A stretch of DNA of 64,000 nucleotides from Bemisia tabaci (taxonomy: Eukaryota > Arthropoda > Insecta > Hemiptera > Aleyrodidae), in NCBI RefSeq assembly GCF_918797505.1, contig NC_092797.1, forward strand, positions 46,288,157-46,352,156. Direction: 5' to 3'. This document shows, piece by piece, positions 21,937 to 33,167 of this stretch. Position 1 is the stretch's first letter. The number at the start of each line of letters is the position of its first letter. Under the pieces are notes generated by a model. It searched no databases. It was not told where the DNA came from and was given only the letters and a program-made list of their open reading frames with translations. A program made the position numbers and the translations under genes.

Positions 21937-22903
21937 AGGTCTGTTAGATTAGAAACCGGATTTTGGTCATAACTAGCCCACAATGCGTCCAAATTACGTT
22001 TTCTTGAGCTTTTCTGATAGCTGGAAATATACTTAAGAACGCTACGTTCATAAGTTTGAAAAATCCTAATGAGCTTCGTTGGTATGTGGCTTGAAGTAAG
22101 GCAACCTCAAGGGTGTTTTGCGAATTTTATGTTTCACCGAACTTGTCTCTCTTTTTTCGGTCTTGCACTACATTTTTCAACCCCCAAGGACGATTGGAGT
22201 TTTGTCTCCATATCGTAGCCGTACACTATAATATTGTCACCGAAAATTATCCTATCCAAAAATGTAGGATCACTGTTAGAACGTTCAAGCAGCTAAAGGG
22301 AAATTGACATTTGGTTGGATTTTCGTTCAACGGACAACAATCAAGGGGCAAGTGTACCTGAAACTCGATGCGTGTCTACATATTCTATCAAAATTGTATG
22401 TACAGAGCCTTAAGAAATATTACTCTGTTCAACAAGCTCGAAACGACCGTTTTCGAGCACTTTTGGCCGCATTTCTTCCTCGTGACAAATGTCAGTTGCC
22501 GTTGAGGGTCGATTCCCATGCTCCTCATCTTTGACAAACTCCTGACCAGTTTTGAATCGTTTACCTAACTCATTCAAAACAGTGGGAACATTTCATACAA
22601 TGATCATGGTAAACTTTCCTTAGCGTACACCAAAAGTTTTGGTACAAGGTATACCGAGTTTAAAACAAAATTTAATGTTGAATCTTTGTTCTATCAGTGA
22701 TCGCATGATGAAAATCGCAAAACGCACCTGACTTACTCGCATTCAAGATGACACAGAATAAACACTGATCAAAATAAACAAAATCTGTGAACGTAGCGTT
22801 CTTAAGTATATTTCCAGCTATCAGAAGAGCTCAAGAAAACGTAATTTGGACGCATTGTGGGGTAGTTATGACCAAAATTCGGTTTCTAATAAACAGACCT
22901 CGT
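21937..22903. mobile_element. Mariner-like nonautonomous element, TA flanks
   Basis: Terminal inverted repeats of more than 110 bp begin CGAGGTCTGTT and continue through ATTAGAAACCG, ACAATGCGTCCAAATTACG and GAACGCTACGTTC. TA sits immediately outside both ends, the Tc1/mariner target signature. The 970-bp interior is open only in short pieces (22113-22307, 22304-22534), and I find no recognisable transposase motif. It is nonautonomous or badly decayed. Confidence 0.75.
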
Positions 22904-22975
22904 ATTACCGATTTTTTCAATTTCTGCTGTGATTGAATTATTACCGATTTTTTCAATTTCTGCTGTGATTGAATT
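22904..22975. repeat. Perfect 36-bp tandem duplication
   Basis: ATTACCGATTTTTTCAATTT plus CTGCTGTGATTGAATT occurs twice without mismatch, directly adjoining the right end of the mariner-like element. The perfect identity indicates a recent slip or duplication. Confidence 0.95.
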
Positions 22976-23139
22976 GATTCATGTTCAGTCTAAAAATAAA
23001 ATGAACGACAAAACTATATTAGGTAATACAATATGTAAACTGCGCGTAGCCTGAATACCTTTCATTTTATTTTCGAAGGAAACACTCACATGGTGCATTA
23101 TGCACTAGTGCACTACGGAAGCAGTTCCTTTCAGCTCTT

Positions 23140-23412
23140 GCGTTAGTATTGATAGAAATCAGTCGATCTACCTTGATGGATTTCTTTCCAAGAAAAGAAA
23201 TTCATTTTGAGTTCTGTGATTTGCGAGTTTCAACTTATTTATCGTTTTGATTTGTTCCTTTTACAAAAAAATAGTATCTCCAATCGGAAGGATTAATTCC
23301 TAACGACATTGAGTGGCTCAATGGATGACAGAAGTCGCTAAAATAATGATCTGTTTTCGTGGTGATCAACGTATAATTGTAATCTTACTTTACTTTTTCA
23401 CGGATCTCGGTA
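23140..23412. repeat. J repeat, copy 2 (inverted)
   Basis: Reverse complement of 18838-19130, with the same landmarks in reverse order. Similarity may continue weakly toward 23085 (GTGCACTA/GTGCATAAT motifs). Confidence 0.8.
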
Positions 23413-23514
23413 AGATGACTGGATCAGGGCCGAAAAGTTCTGAAATGAATGGCATCGAGGCTATGTATATGTTTCTATTGTAATTAATTATGTATAGATA
23501 CGCCAACATGTTTC

Positions 23515-23537
23515 AAAAAAAAAAAAAAAAAAAAAAC
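23515..23537 (+). repeat. Poly-A tract (23 A)
   Basis: Uninterrupted run of A. No retroposed coding or SINE sequence was recognised immediately upstream, so it may be a simple repeat. Confidence 0.8.
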
Positions 23538-23639
23538 TTAAGTAATTTTTAAACTAGTAAATAAAACGATCAACATTGAAGCAAGATTCTTTGCCGTTTA
23601 CACGGAAAATTCAAGCCGTATTTCCTGCATTCGCGCGCC

Positions 23640-23790
23640 GTTCTATATGAGCAAAAGGTTGCGCCTTAAAAGTTGCATGTGAATCTGAACGACAACTATT
23701 TGAGCTCAGCCGTCGTGAGGTTGCATACTCATCTGTTTGAAGGCGATTTTGTTGCACTGACGTCGGCTTCCAACAGAAGCATTTCTCAAA
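23640..23790. repeat. O repeat, copy 1
   Basis: Matches the reverse complement of about 24340-24490 through a TTGCGCCTT..AAAGTT motif, an ACAACTATTT-like motif, GTCGTGAGGTTGCATA and GAAGGCGA. The shared GCGCCTTCAA and CAACTATTC-type motifs suggest a distant relation to the N family. Confidence 0.6.
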
Positions 23791-23879
23791 ACTACTCAAA
23801 AATTAAAGAGCTTTTTATTTTGACTTGCACTGAGTGGGACAATGTGGGACATGCGTGAACTAAGTATACTAGTAAAGAG

Positions 23880-24310
23880 AACTTCCAGATTTTCAACGGT
23901 GCTGCAATCAATCCTACCCTTTCATTGCTTTGACTACATTTACCTAAATATCCATATGAGTCTGAAATAAGGTAGATTTACACTATAACCCACTACGCTT
24001 TCTTTCAGGCTTGAACTTTTGTAATTATTAATAAAATTCTCTAAGCAGGAATATGGCTGAAAGCGTGAGCATAGTTACCTTTCTGTACATCACTCCGAGG
24101 GTCTATAAGACGATTCTTAGTCCATAATCATGGCAACCTCGTCCATATACTCGACCCTATCTCAGCTTAGAATAATTGACTAATTGCAGAGGTGGACCTG
24201 TCACATAATTTCATAACCTACCACCATTACGGCCACAACTTTGAAAGCTTTTTGTGAGCCTGAGAGTTGATTTTTAACAACGCCAGTGATGCCATCGTGT
24301 TTCCTGCTAA
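23880..24310. other. Intergenic, no gene recognised
   Basis: AT-rich sequence between the two O copies with no recognised repeat, splice context or protein. Confidence 0.4.
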
Positions 24311-24339
24311 ATTTTAATTGGACATAGATGACTGCCTCG

Positions 24340-24500
24340 CATGTTCTCTACGGTTGGCTGCAGCAAACCTAGGTGCAAAAAATTCGCCTTCAATATGATG
24401 ATTATGTAACCCCACGACAGCCCAGTTGAAATAGTTATCGTTTTGATTCAAATGAAACTTTTGAAGGCGCAATGTGCCTTCAATTATGCACGGCGCCCCA
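24340..24500. repeat. O repeat, copy 2 (inverted)
   Basis: Inverted relative to copy 1, giving a roughly 850-bp span with facing arms. Whether the pair is one large foldback element or two insertions cannot be decided by eye. Confidence 0.6.
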
Positions 24501-24923
24501 CGCCTTGTCATAGAATGTTTGACGACGCGAATCCCCCAAGGACAGGAGGGAGAGGTTTGAGGATGCATGAACATGTTTTCAAAGCTAACGCAATGGTTGT
24601 TTAAATGATCTACCTAAAAAAAAACCGCTTTTCAATCCTTCAAAAAATTACTTATGAACTTTCCTCATGCTGTTTTATACTACTTTAAAACATTAAACAA
24701 AAAGTTATCGATTACTTCTGTTTAACTATTCGTATTGGTTAGAGACCCACTTTAAAGAAGTAAATATTTCGAGAAAAAATACAATGGCTCTCAAAAGATA
24801 AATACTGACACGAAATAATCTTTGAGACACATGTTCATTGTTCATACAAGGTCATTTTGATGAATTGTTTGAAATTGCAGCGATTACTTCCTACACTTAT
24901 ATCTCACTTCTTACTCGCGCTTA

Positions 24924-24927
<4 letters not shown>

Positions 24928-24958
<31 letters not shown>

Positions 24959-24960
24959 TA
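24928..24960 (+). repeat. (CTTT)n microsatellite
   Basis: About eight tandem CTTT units. A looser CTACTA/TTACTA-rich patch follows near 24997-25022. Confidence 0.95.
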
Positions 24961-25329
24961 ATTTCCATGTAAATTTATTACGCTTTAAAATAAAATTATT
25001 TTACTACTACTATTACTATTACTGCCTTCTTTAGAGGTGTAAATGGCCTTAGATGCTAAAGCACCGCTTTAAAATAAAATTATATTACTACTACTACTTT
25101 CTTTCTCTGAGAAGAAGAAAACTGCAGAGTGGCATAGGCGCAGCCAAAAATTATTCATGACGAGACGAGGATCTACGGTCAAAAATTTATCTTAAGAAAA
25201 GGAGGGAGCCCAAATTTAAAAAATTTCTAAAAGTCTCGAGGGATGACCTTTTTGAAGAAAATCTGTGGGTACGCCAATGGCGTAGATACTTCAGCTCACG
25301 TAATTTTTTTAGGAAAAAAGCCACAGTTT

Positions 25330-25880
25330 CCGTACATGGGAATGTGGGAGGGGGGGGGGCCTGGAAACTGAAACAATTACCGTATGTGTTTCATAGCAGG
25401 CCCTATTCTCGGGAATCAAGCCTTCACCCCGAAACCTCAGCCGAAAAAAGGGTTGATATGACAACGCGCACCTCGCGGTGGATTTAGAAGCAACGGCCCA
25501 TCCCATCCCCCCCTCCCCCCTCGCTCCGGTGAGTCTCGTCAACGAAGAAGGCGCTGACGTCATCAAAATTGAAGCTTTGATTATCAAGGTCGCATCGAGA
25601 TAATTAAAACTTTTTCGGAGCTCGTTTCTCTTTCCCCTGCCCGACCGCAAATCGAACATGTTTATTCCGTGCGCCGCGCCAGGCGGGCGGGAGGGGGGAG
25701 GGGGGCGATTGAAATTCACTCCGCGCCGTACCCGAACGAGAGGCAGTCGATTTTCGGCTGCTGAAAGACGATTCGCCCCCCCCCCTCTCCCCCTTCGTTG
25801 CGGGGCCAGGGTCGGATCGAGGCCCTGTCTCGCCTACCGTCTCGACGGTTGCGGTGAGATGATTTTGATGAGCTGAAAAT
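25330..25880. promoter_or_regulatory. GC-rich island with CRE motif
   Basis: CpG-rich DNA with long G and C runs (25350-25360; 25508-25520; 25688-25705; 25777-25790). TGACGTCA is at 25555-25562, followed by AT-rich homeodomain-like GATAATTAAAAC near 25598. It resembles an insect regulatory island, but no transcript start is identifiable; open frames on both strands are treated as chance. Confidence 0.3.
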
Positions 25881-25942
25881 TATTCCGGTTACTCGTGCAG
25901 CCGTTCGGTTCAATTCAATTTGAATACAAATTGAACTACATT

Positions 25943-26086
25943 TTGTAATCATGAACTACAATTTCTGGCTCATCTGTAAGAGCACATATTATGTCTATAG
26001 GGAAACTAATGCTACCTATACGTGTTGTTTTAACTTAGCCAGAAAGAAGAGTTCCTCATTGCAAAATGTAGTCCAATCGGACGGAT
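25943..26086. mobile_element. F-family element
   Basis: GAACTACAATTTCTGGCTCA on the left faces a diverged AGCCAGAAAGAAGAGTTCCT and CAAAATGTAGTCC on the right. Core motif GGGAAACTAATG present. Confidence 0.75.
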
Positions 26087-26468
26087 TTAACAAAAAACAT
26101 CCTAACTGCGTTTCACGCTGCCTGACTCAATTTCGTGCTATATTTTTTTAACGGAGAAAAAACTTGGACAACATAACGCCTCAAAATTTTCTCAGAAATG
26201 TTATTAAATTATGGTAAACATATTGTCAAAATTTCAAAACAGAATGTTGCGTTTAGTTTTCTAGTGGAGGAATAAATTAGGGAGCTTCTAGTGCAGTTAC
26301 GCTATTTCTGATTACGTTCATCCAATTATGTGATTTTGCCGAAGTTTTTTTTCATTTTTCACTTTTGACTTGTTTCGCTTTTACCTGGTAAATTTCCACT
26401 TCTTGAGATTCGCATTTTTCAAAAAGACACGCGCAGTTGTTCGCTCTCTCTCGAGTGACACCTGCTGT

Positions 26469-26674
26469 ACTGAAAAAAAAGATTGGTAGACTTTACCATT
26501 CCTTCCTTGTATTTTACACAGCGTGAATTCAAAGTCGATTCTGCCAGAGGAATGGATACTTGTACTAGTATATAGTAACGTCTACATTTTTTCTGGCAGA
26601 ATTGACTCTGAATTGACGCTGTGTGAAATACAGCATGAAGGAATGGTAAATTCTACCAGTATTTCTTTTCAGTG
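26469..26674. mobile_element. B-family MITE
   Basis: Ends ACTGAAAAAAAAGATTGGTA and ACCAGTATTTCTTTTCAGTG. Inner arms include GGTAAA...ACCATTCCTT, CACAGCGTGAATTCAAAGTC and TTCTGCCAGA, meeting at a short loop. A half copy lies at 34951-35078. It directly abuts a left-truncated C element, so it probably inserted into that C copy or its edge. Confidence 0.85.
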
Positions 26675-26679
26675 TGAAG

Positions 26680-26870
26680 TTGCCGAACTACATCAGAAAT
26701 TCTCCAACTTTTCCAACGAATTCCTCACTTTTTTCTATTTTGCTCCGATCGCCGCAATTGGGAGGAAAATATTCATAAATTTACCAGGAAATTAGCGTTT
26801 TATCAAAGGAAATTTGGCAACGCCTGAAGGTTCATACGGCGTTTTTCCTTAGCACGACAGAATACTGCCC
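26680..26870. mobile_element. C-family element, left end missing
   Basis: The right arm is intact (GGAAATTTGGCAACGCCTGA, then CATACGGCGTTTTTCCTTAG). The left arm survives only from a GTTGCCGAAC remnant next to the B element. Confidence 0.75.
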
Positions 26871-28170
26871 TAACAACGAAGGAAGATCCCCGAGAGCACA
26901 ATACATCAAAAAGAGCGGGAAAACAAGGGCAAAAAATAGAAACGCGGGAACGCGCGTGGACCCATACAGCTCTCAACGAGGCAATTCAGACTCTCGATTG
27001 CACCTCAAGAGGCAGGATTAGGGCGCCAAGTACACCAGAAAAAAAGAAGAAGAAAACATTAATGGCCGTTTATCATTGTGACTGGCTCCATAATTACCGT
27101 CAAATTCGTCGTGCGTGAATTATCTACACAATTCGACCAGCTGTGCCAAAAATCAATAAAGGGGCCGTCAACTTTGTCCCCCCGGACGCTACGCGAGAGG
27201 GGAGGGGGCCGAGGGGGGCTGTCTACCTTCGGTTCTGGCCGTGAATGCTCGTAGGAACGCTGCGACTAGCTTGTAACATTGTTGCAATAAGTCTCTCGTA
27301 TGTAAATTCTTATCACGGATGATTCACGTTGTCAGGATTTATAAAATATCATCAATTTTTCAAAAACATCTAAAGGAGGTAAGACCTCGATTTTTATCCT
27401 TTTCAACAAAAAAACAAACATATTTATATAAAAAAAAATGTAAAAAAAGTTGAATTCAGTCTAATTCTCGGTAAGTAGTTGCGAGTTGCATACTCGACCC
27501 CTGAAAATTCGATGAAATTTTATGAAGCTTTCACGGTGAGTAACTTTCTTTCATATTATATCTTCAGCGAAAATGAGTGAAGTTTAACCTCAGAGATATT
27601 CAATCACATCAATTTTATGCCTATGAAATTTCATCAAAATTTGAGAATCAATCGATAATTTTGGGTAGTTTTACAGCACATTAGTCAAATTGTTACTTTT
27701 AAAATATATTGTTAATATGGATCAAACAAGTCTTAATCACCAGACAAAAGAACTTAAGTGGAACTCCACGGCCGACCGGTTTTGACTCTGGTTTCTCTCT
27801 TAAAAAACAAAACAAAAAAATAATAAAAAATAAAAATGTTCATTTTATTGTTGATGATTATTATTAACTCCACTTCTTTCAATTATTCAGGAAAAACGGG
27901 AGGGGGGGCGGGGGGATATATTAGAGTCATTAAAATAAAAAAAATCAGTGATTTTCAGGTAAGCAATTGAATGAATAATATTGTTGCGGCAATCAATGAA
28001 TCAACACCCAAGATGAACGCACTTTCCCGTGGAAGCCTCGAACTGAATTTCTTCAAGATCACGAGATCTCTTTTGAGTTACATTGCGCTGACTTCGGATT
28101 ACAGATCGTCACATTGGTAAAAACGTGACATAAAAATTGTGCATTGACACAAGATGAATTTTTCTGAGAT
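26871..28170. other. Intergenic, no gene recognised
   Basis: Mixed composition with purine-rich and low-complexity A-rich tracts (27420-27450; 27800-27835), G runs near 27195-27220 and 27898-27913, and no supported gene or known repeat. Confidence 0.4.
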
Positions 28171-28439
28171 ACCGCGGTCATCGCCTTTCTTCAGAAGAGA
28201 ACGGGATTTTCCTTCGAGTTACCGAAGATCCCAATCTGGAAGTCAAATTCATCCCTGAACAGATTCTCAAAGCTCCGGCGGAGATGTTGCAACGGACGCA
28301 GCATGCACGCGGTGCTCGGGTGCAGTGGTCGCCCGTTCGGGATTGCTGCACTTGTCCCGGCGTCGGACGCCGCAGTGTGCGTCGACGTTGTGCCGTCGTG
28401 TGCGATCCCTGACTCCGCGCCAGTTGACTCCGTTTATCG
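28171..28439. other. GC-rich segment with coding-like base composition
   Basis: CpG-rich, with open frames on both strands over 28178-28557. No domain is recognised, and the right part merges into a 262-bp tandem repeat, which argues against a conventional gene. Confidence 0.25.
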
Positions 28440-28966
28440 CCGGCGCATTTTTCGCGCACACGGCCGCACAGTCGACCGAGTCAATACGAGTGGTCGGACA
28501 AAATTTGGAAACTTTAAAAACTCATATCTCCGTTCATACAAAACTTCGAGGTTCTAAAAGTTGTTCTATTGGATTCCTCGTAAAATTGTCTATCATAAGC
28601 ACCCCTTAAAGTTTAAATTGTAACGAAATAAACATTAAAATTTGCAGTTTTAGTCAAAAATTCCATGTCGGACCTCTCAAATTGACTCGATCTACTGTGC
28701 GCCGGCGAATTTTTCGCGCCCATGGCCGCACAAAGGACCGAGTTAATCGGAGAGGTCGGACACAATTTGGAAACTTCAAAAACTCAAAACCATCCGTTTA
28801 TGCAAAACTTTGAGGTTTTACGAGAGGGTCCATTAGTTTTCTCGTGAAATTTTTCTGTAGAGGCACCCCTTGAACTTTAAAATTTGACACATTAAACATC
28901 AAAATTTGCAGTTTTCGTTTGAAATTTCTTGTCCAACCTCTCTGATTGACTCTGTCCACTGTGCGC
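28440..28966. repeat. 262-bp tandem dimer
   Basis: The CGGCGCATTTTTCGCGC start at 28441 recurs as CGGCGAATTTTTCGCGC at 28703. Both units continue with GGCCGCAC, GACCGAGT, GGTCGGACA, ATTTGGAAACTT, CACCCCTT and ATTTGCAGTTTT. The units are clearly diverged, so the duplication is old. Noncoding or unknown. Confidence 0.85.
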
Positions 28967-29288
28967 TGCGATGCCTTCTCTCCCCTAACGATTCCCCTTC
29001 CTTTCATCGGGGGTCTGGCGAAATTTTTCCAGAATTCGCGAATCGCGGGGTCGGGTTTGGGAGCATGCCAGAACGACGATGCTGGCGTACCCTGAGTTGG
29101 GAACCTCTTCCTTAACGGCCTCGCTCAAGACGTCACTCCTGCATGAGCCCCAGGAAACATTGCTGTATATGTAGTACAGGGCTTACGTGGAAATTGAGAT
29201 ACGCTATTACGCCAGGCGATGAAGACAGGTATCCTGGCAACGAGGGATGGATATAACGGTTTCTTCCAAGGATGCGAAATCTGCCTCG

Positions 29289-29433
29289 CCATTTGGACTC
29301 CATTTTGCAATTAGGAAATGCAATTTCTGGCTCATCCGTAAAAAAACATAAGCTTATATCGAAACTGATAGTGCATACGTTGTTTTCAAACTAAGTCAGA
29401 AAGTGTAGTTTTGAGTTGCAAAATGGAGTCCAT
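29289..29433. mobile_element. F-family element
   Basis: GGACTCCATTTTGCAATTAG on the left faces TTGCAAAATGGAGTCC on the right, with ATTTCTGGCTCATCC and ACGTTGTTT core motifs. It has one of the cleanest terminal pairs of the family here. Confidence 0.85.
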
Positions 29434-29683
29434 CCTAGCAAAGACGATGTTCTTTTGGAATTGAGGGACGTTCGACTAACAATCTAATCGATGTTATCGG
29501 GTGAGGCAGAAGTTCAGGTCGGAGGCCGACGCTGCTTTTCGTCGAATGATGATTGATGAGCGACTTGTTGAGCGCGAAATTCGTAAAATAGTGAATGGTG
29601 AGTATCAAAGCGAGCATTTTGATGAGCGAGTTTTTGCAATTTTCGTAAGGCTTGCCAAATCATTTCTCAAATACACAGTCATA

Positions 29684-29893
29684 CACTGGAAAAAACAGTC
29701 GCTTGGATATAGAGTCCAAACTCTTAAAAACCTTTAAAAGAAAAAATACTCGTGATTCAATCGGACATTTTGCTTGAATCAAAAGAAAATCCGCCTAAGT
29801 CAAGAGGCTCGGCTCTTCGATTCAAGGAAAAGTCGGATTGAATCAAGAGTATTTTTGCTTGTCAATGCACTCACGCGACTTTTTTTCCCAGTG
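29684..29893. mobile_element. A-family MITE, copy 3
   Basis: CACTGG...CCAGTG ends flanked by TA on both sides. Its centre differs (AAGTCGGATTGAATC) and the right arm is shortened near the end. Confidence 0.88.
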
Positions 29894-29933
29894 TAGTCAA
29901 CATAGTCAGTATAAGGCGAATTGGATCATTAAC

Positions 29934-30455
29934 CTTTGTAAGTAACTTTCACACAAACGGAACCAACATAACATAGAAATAGAGCAAGAGAAAGGAGGCG
30001 TGTTAACGACGGCGCAGAGATACAACTATTCATGCTCGATGGATGTCCGGGTTGCGTCTGCAAATTTGAAGGCGCGTTGGCGCGAGGCATGAACTCGCAA
30101 TCCTCAGCGCCTGCCGTTGAGATGTCGCTCAGATTCGGGAGAAAAATTAAAAAATGAGGCCCGATCATATACGTCTTTCCTATCTTCGGCTGTGTTGTTC
30201 GAATATCTCTTGAAGCCCCAATACAAATAAGAAAAACGGAATCAACAAAACATGGAAATAAAGCGAAAGAAAGGATGCTCTTCGATGACGGCGCAGAGAT
30301 ACAACTATTCGTACTTGATGGAAGTCCGTGTTGTATCTATAAAATTGAAGGCGCGAGGCGGGAAATCTCGATGCTCCGCTTTTATGCTGCTCAGATTCGG
30401 GAGAAAAGTTAAAAAAACGAGGACCAAATACGTCTCTCCTATATTAGGTTGTATT
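29934..30455 (+). repeat. N-family tandem dimer, locus 1
   Basis: Two units about 279 bp apart. Each has ACGGAAYCAACAWAACATRG, GACGGCGCAGAGATACAACT, a TGATGGATGTCCGTGTTG-like motif, GAAGGCGCG and CTCAGATTCGGGAGAAAA. The same two-unit arrangement, on the other strand, occurs at 42330-42775 and 56510-57030. Open frames cross parts of it but none spans both units. Confidence 0.8.
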
Positions 30456-31241
30456 AACATTGGATTTGTGATTTTTTTTCGATTTGATGTCTGATTCTTT
30501 TTTTACGATGCATTTCTAGACCTATGTAACTAAAGCCTGTTTGTACCGGCCTCATACAACCCGCGAAGCATATGTTTTCAGCAAGCCTCTGGTCAATTTC
30601 ATACGGCTTGGGCATGTAAGGGTTAAAGAAGGCATCTCAAAAATTGAGTCAAACGCGTATGTAATTGGAAATGCGTATGTTAGTGTTCGCCGATTTTTAC
30701 GTAAAATTCGACAGAAGTACGCGTATAGCGGTGCTTACTTTGTTGCTTTGTCCGGTCCGTAAATACCGCAGATTTTGTTTTCACGGCTCGGTAATCCTTT
30801 CTTACTTGTTCTTCGGTTAACCAACTAAGCAACGGCTCGATTACAGATGTTCAATCCGCAGAACCGCTTTTAGGGCCAACTGTGAACAAAGGAGCGAAAA
30901 AAGCTTGTGGTGCTTTCCACCCCCACCCCCCTCCCGCCAGCATCGACATTCGACCCAGTTTCAAATGACTGCCACCAGGCGGGTGGCGCGCGACGGTAGT
31001 ACTAACGACCGTGGAACGCTGTGTTGCCAAATTGGAGAGTAAAGTTTGTTGCAAATTTTTGTTGCAGCAAAAGCAAGAAGCGTTGTTTACAGAAAATTAC
31101 GAGATGATTTCATCCAAAAAATCTGGAATTCAGTCTTGACTTCACAAAATGCAAAGTTTGGCGCATTTTTATCCTCCCGCTTCAAAGAGTACCCTACGGT
31201 GTCTAAGCAGGATGACCTATACAGGACCTACTGTATCTGCA
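30456..31241. other. Intergenic, no gene recognised
   Basis: Includes a C-rich patch near 30920-30940 and open frames at 30541-30762 and 31046-31306. The latter runs into the Y1 palindrome, so it is not treated as a gene. Confidence 0.35.
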
Positions 31242-31514
31242 GGCTGATTGCTGAAATTGATATAGACCAAGCTATAGACAAAGAAGATATCGAGAGAATG
31301 GAGTGATCCTATCGGTTGAAATGGGTGGTTCTTACAGACTAAGGGGATAAATAATGATGTGCCAACAATAGGGTCACTCGTGGGTTGCCGTTAGTTAGTC
31401 TATTACCTACCTCCTTAAGTCCATTACAACCATTGTCTTCCACCAATCGGATCTCTCCAGATTCCTTGTGTGTTCTTTGTCTAAAGCTTTGTCTATCAAT
31501 TTCAAGAATCAGCC
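31242..31514. mobile_element. Y-family palindromic element, copy 1
   Basis: GGCTGATTGCTGAAATTGAT on the left faces ATCAATTTCAAGAATCAGCC on the right. The arms continue with AAGCTATAGACAAAG, GGAGTGATCC and ACCACC-type motifs. The centre carries AGTCTATTACCTACCTCCTT. Copy 2 lies at 40541-40813. Confidence 0.8.
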
Positions 31515-31955
31515 TTTTTCTCGGTACTAAAGGTCGGACAAAGGCCAGGACCGCGGATACGAGTGAATTGACCACAAAAAATACGAATTTCATGGTCCTG
31601 GAGACTCCCGGCTCTGCAACATCTGTACAACTCGAGACGTTTCCCCTCGGATGTTACATTTTAAATTAAAAAATTGCCAACATTACTACTTTAAATTTCA
31701 TAAGAATACCGTTTAAATTGTAGGGACAATTTCTAAGAAGTTCCAAATTCTTAGGTTCCTTCGTTTTTTTGTAGAAAAAAAAAACAAAAAAATAAAAAAA
31801 CGATAAAACGCGGGAGAAAGCTAGGCAACATGAAATGCAGTAGGTCTGATTCTAGTCGAATGCGTCCGACGGTGAAAAAATAGTGTGACCGACTTGCGAG
31901 CACCGTTATTGATGGAATTAAAGTCTTGCGTCAAAGTGAATTGGCACAACTACGG
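31515..31955. other. Intergenic, no gene recognised
   Basis: AT-rich with an A-rich run near 31775-31800. No supported feature. Confidence 0.4.
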
Positions 31956-32680
31956 CTAAACTCGTTTCTTTTTTTCCGCGAACAATTTCGCAGGTAAGTA
32001 CGCCGCATTCCGGCGCGACGACTTTTCCGCCAGAAGCCAACCCCCCCTCCCCCTCGCGACGGCGGCGTAAATCATCTGAGGAAAATCAAAGTCGGCAGCC
32101 AGACGAGTCTGGGAGCAGGGTCGTAAAACCGTGCAAAAAACCACCCCTTTTCCCCGTTCAATTTCCCAGACGCACCGTCAAGTACACCATTTCACAGCGT
32201 ACAATCTGGGTACGCTGCCGGGCGGGACGGGGGCCGCGAAAACCCGCGGATCTCATCGTCTCCCTGTCGTCGCCGAGACGCTCCGACACACGTCAACCCC
32301 CCCCCCCTCTCCCCGCCGTGGTCCACCGCCGAAAGTTTGATAAAAACGTGATTAGCATAATTTTACAACTACACGTCGGGTAAAGTAATCTCGGAGCTCA
32401 GCTCGGGAGGCCCCGAAACTACGGGGGGAGGGGGGCAGGGGGGCTAATGACAATGGACGGGTGGCGAATTTTTCACACCTCGGCGCCCGTCGTTGGACGG
32501 CTGCTTTTCCCGGCGGAGCTGGCACTCTGCCCCGCTCCGTATTTGCCACGTCGGGGGTTAAAATGTAGGCGGCGCGATAAAACTGATTTATTATTTCGCG
32601 GTTGTTTGTGTTTCGCGCGCGTGGCCCAGGTCCCAGGTGTGTATTGGCATGGCCGCAGTTTTTCATCGAAAGGGCCTGAG
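31956..32680. other. GC-rich island
   Basis: CpG-rich DNA with C runs (32039-32052; 32297-32308) and G runs (32421-32440), interspersed with AT-rich homeodomain-like cores (ATTAGCATAATTTTAC near 32351; CTAATGACAATGG near 32443; TTTATTATTTC near 32587). Composition is enhancer- or promoter-like. Open frames of up to 135 codons occur on both strands and have no recognisable domain. Confidence 0.3.
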
Positions 32681-32941
32681 GAGGATTGCAAATACCACGA
32701 GGGGGAATCCGAAGCGAAAGGGGTCCGAATGACTGTCAAAAAACACCTTTTTCAGGCAGGATTTTCGGTTCGAAGGGCAGCGGCGTATCCAGAAATTATT
32801 GTGGGAGGGGGAAATTCACGGACAAGGATTTCTCATGCGAGGGCCCAAAGGTAAAACTTCCTATAAATCAGGAAAAATGATTTTTTAAGGGAATATTGTT
32901 AGTCAAGGAGGGGAGTTCAGAACCCATGTACCTCCTAACTA

Positions 32942-33167
32942 CACTGGAAAAATGTCTTTTGGATCCAGGGTCCAGACTGTGGTAAAATTCGACAAGAAAA
33001 ACATACTCTTGATTCACACGGAATTTTGCTTCAATCGAGAGCCCAGCTTCTTAATATAGGCAGGTTTCCTTTTGATACGAGCAAAAGTCCGATTGAGTCG
33101 AGAGTAGTTTTTGCCTCTGAAATTTTTAAAAAGTCTGGACTCCAAGTCTAAGTATTTTTTTCCAGTG
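32942..33167. mobile_element. A-family MITE, copy 4
   Basis: CACTGG...CCAGTG ends flanked by TA on both sides. The most diverged copy internally (TTTGGATCCAGGGTCCAGAC). Confidence 0.85.

Noticed and set aside
28178..28609. Overlapping coding candidates on both strands
   Set aside because: They run into the 262-bp tandem dimer and show no domain; only composition is suggestive.
32447..32854. 135-codon plus-strand frame and overlapping minus-strand frames
   Set aside because: Long frames occur on both strands of the same GC-rich island, which is expected by chance there.
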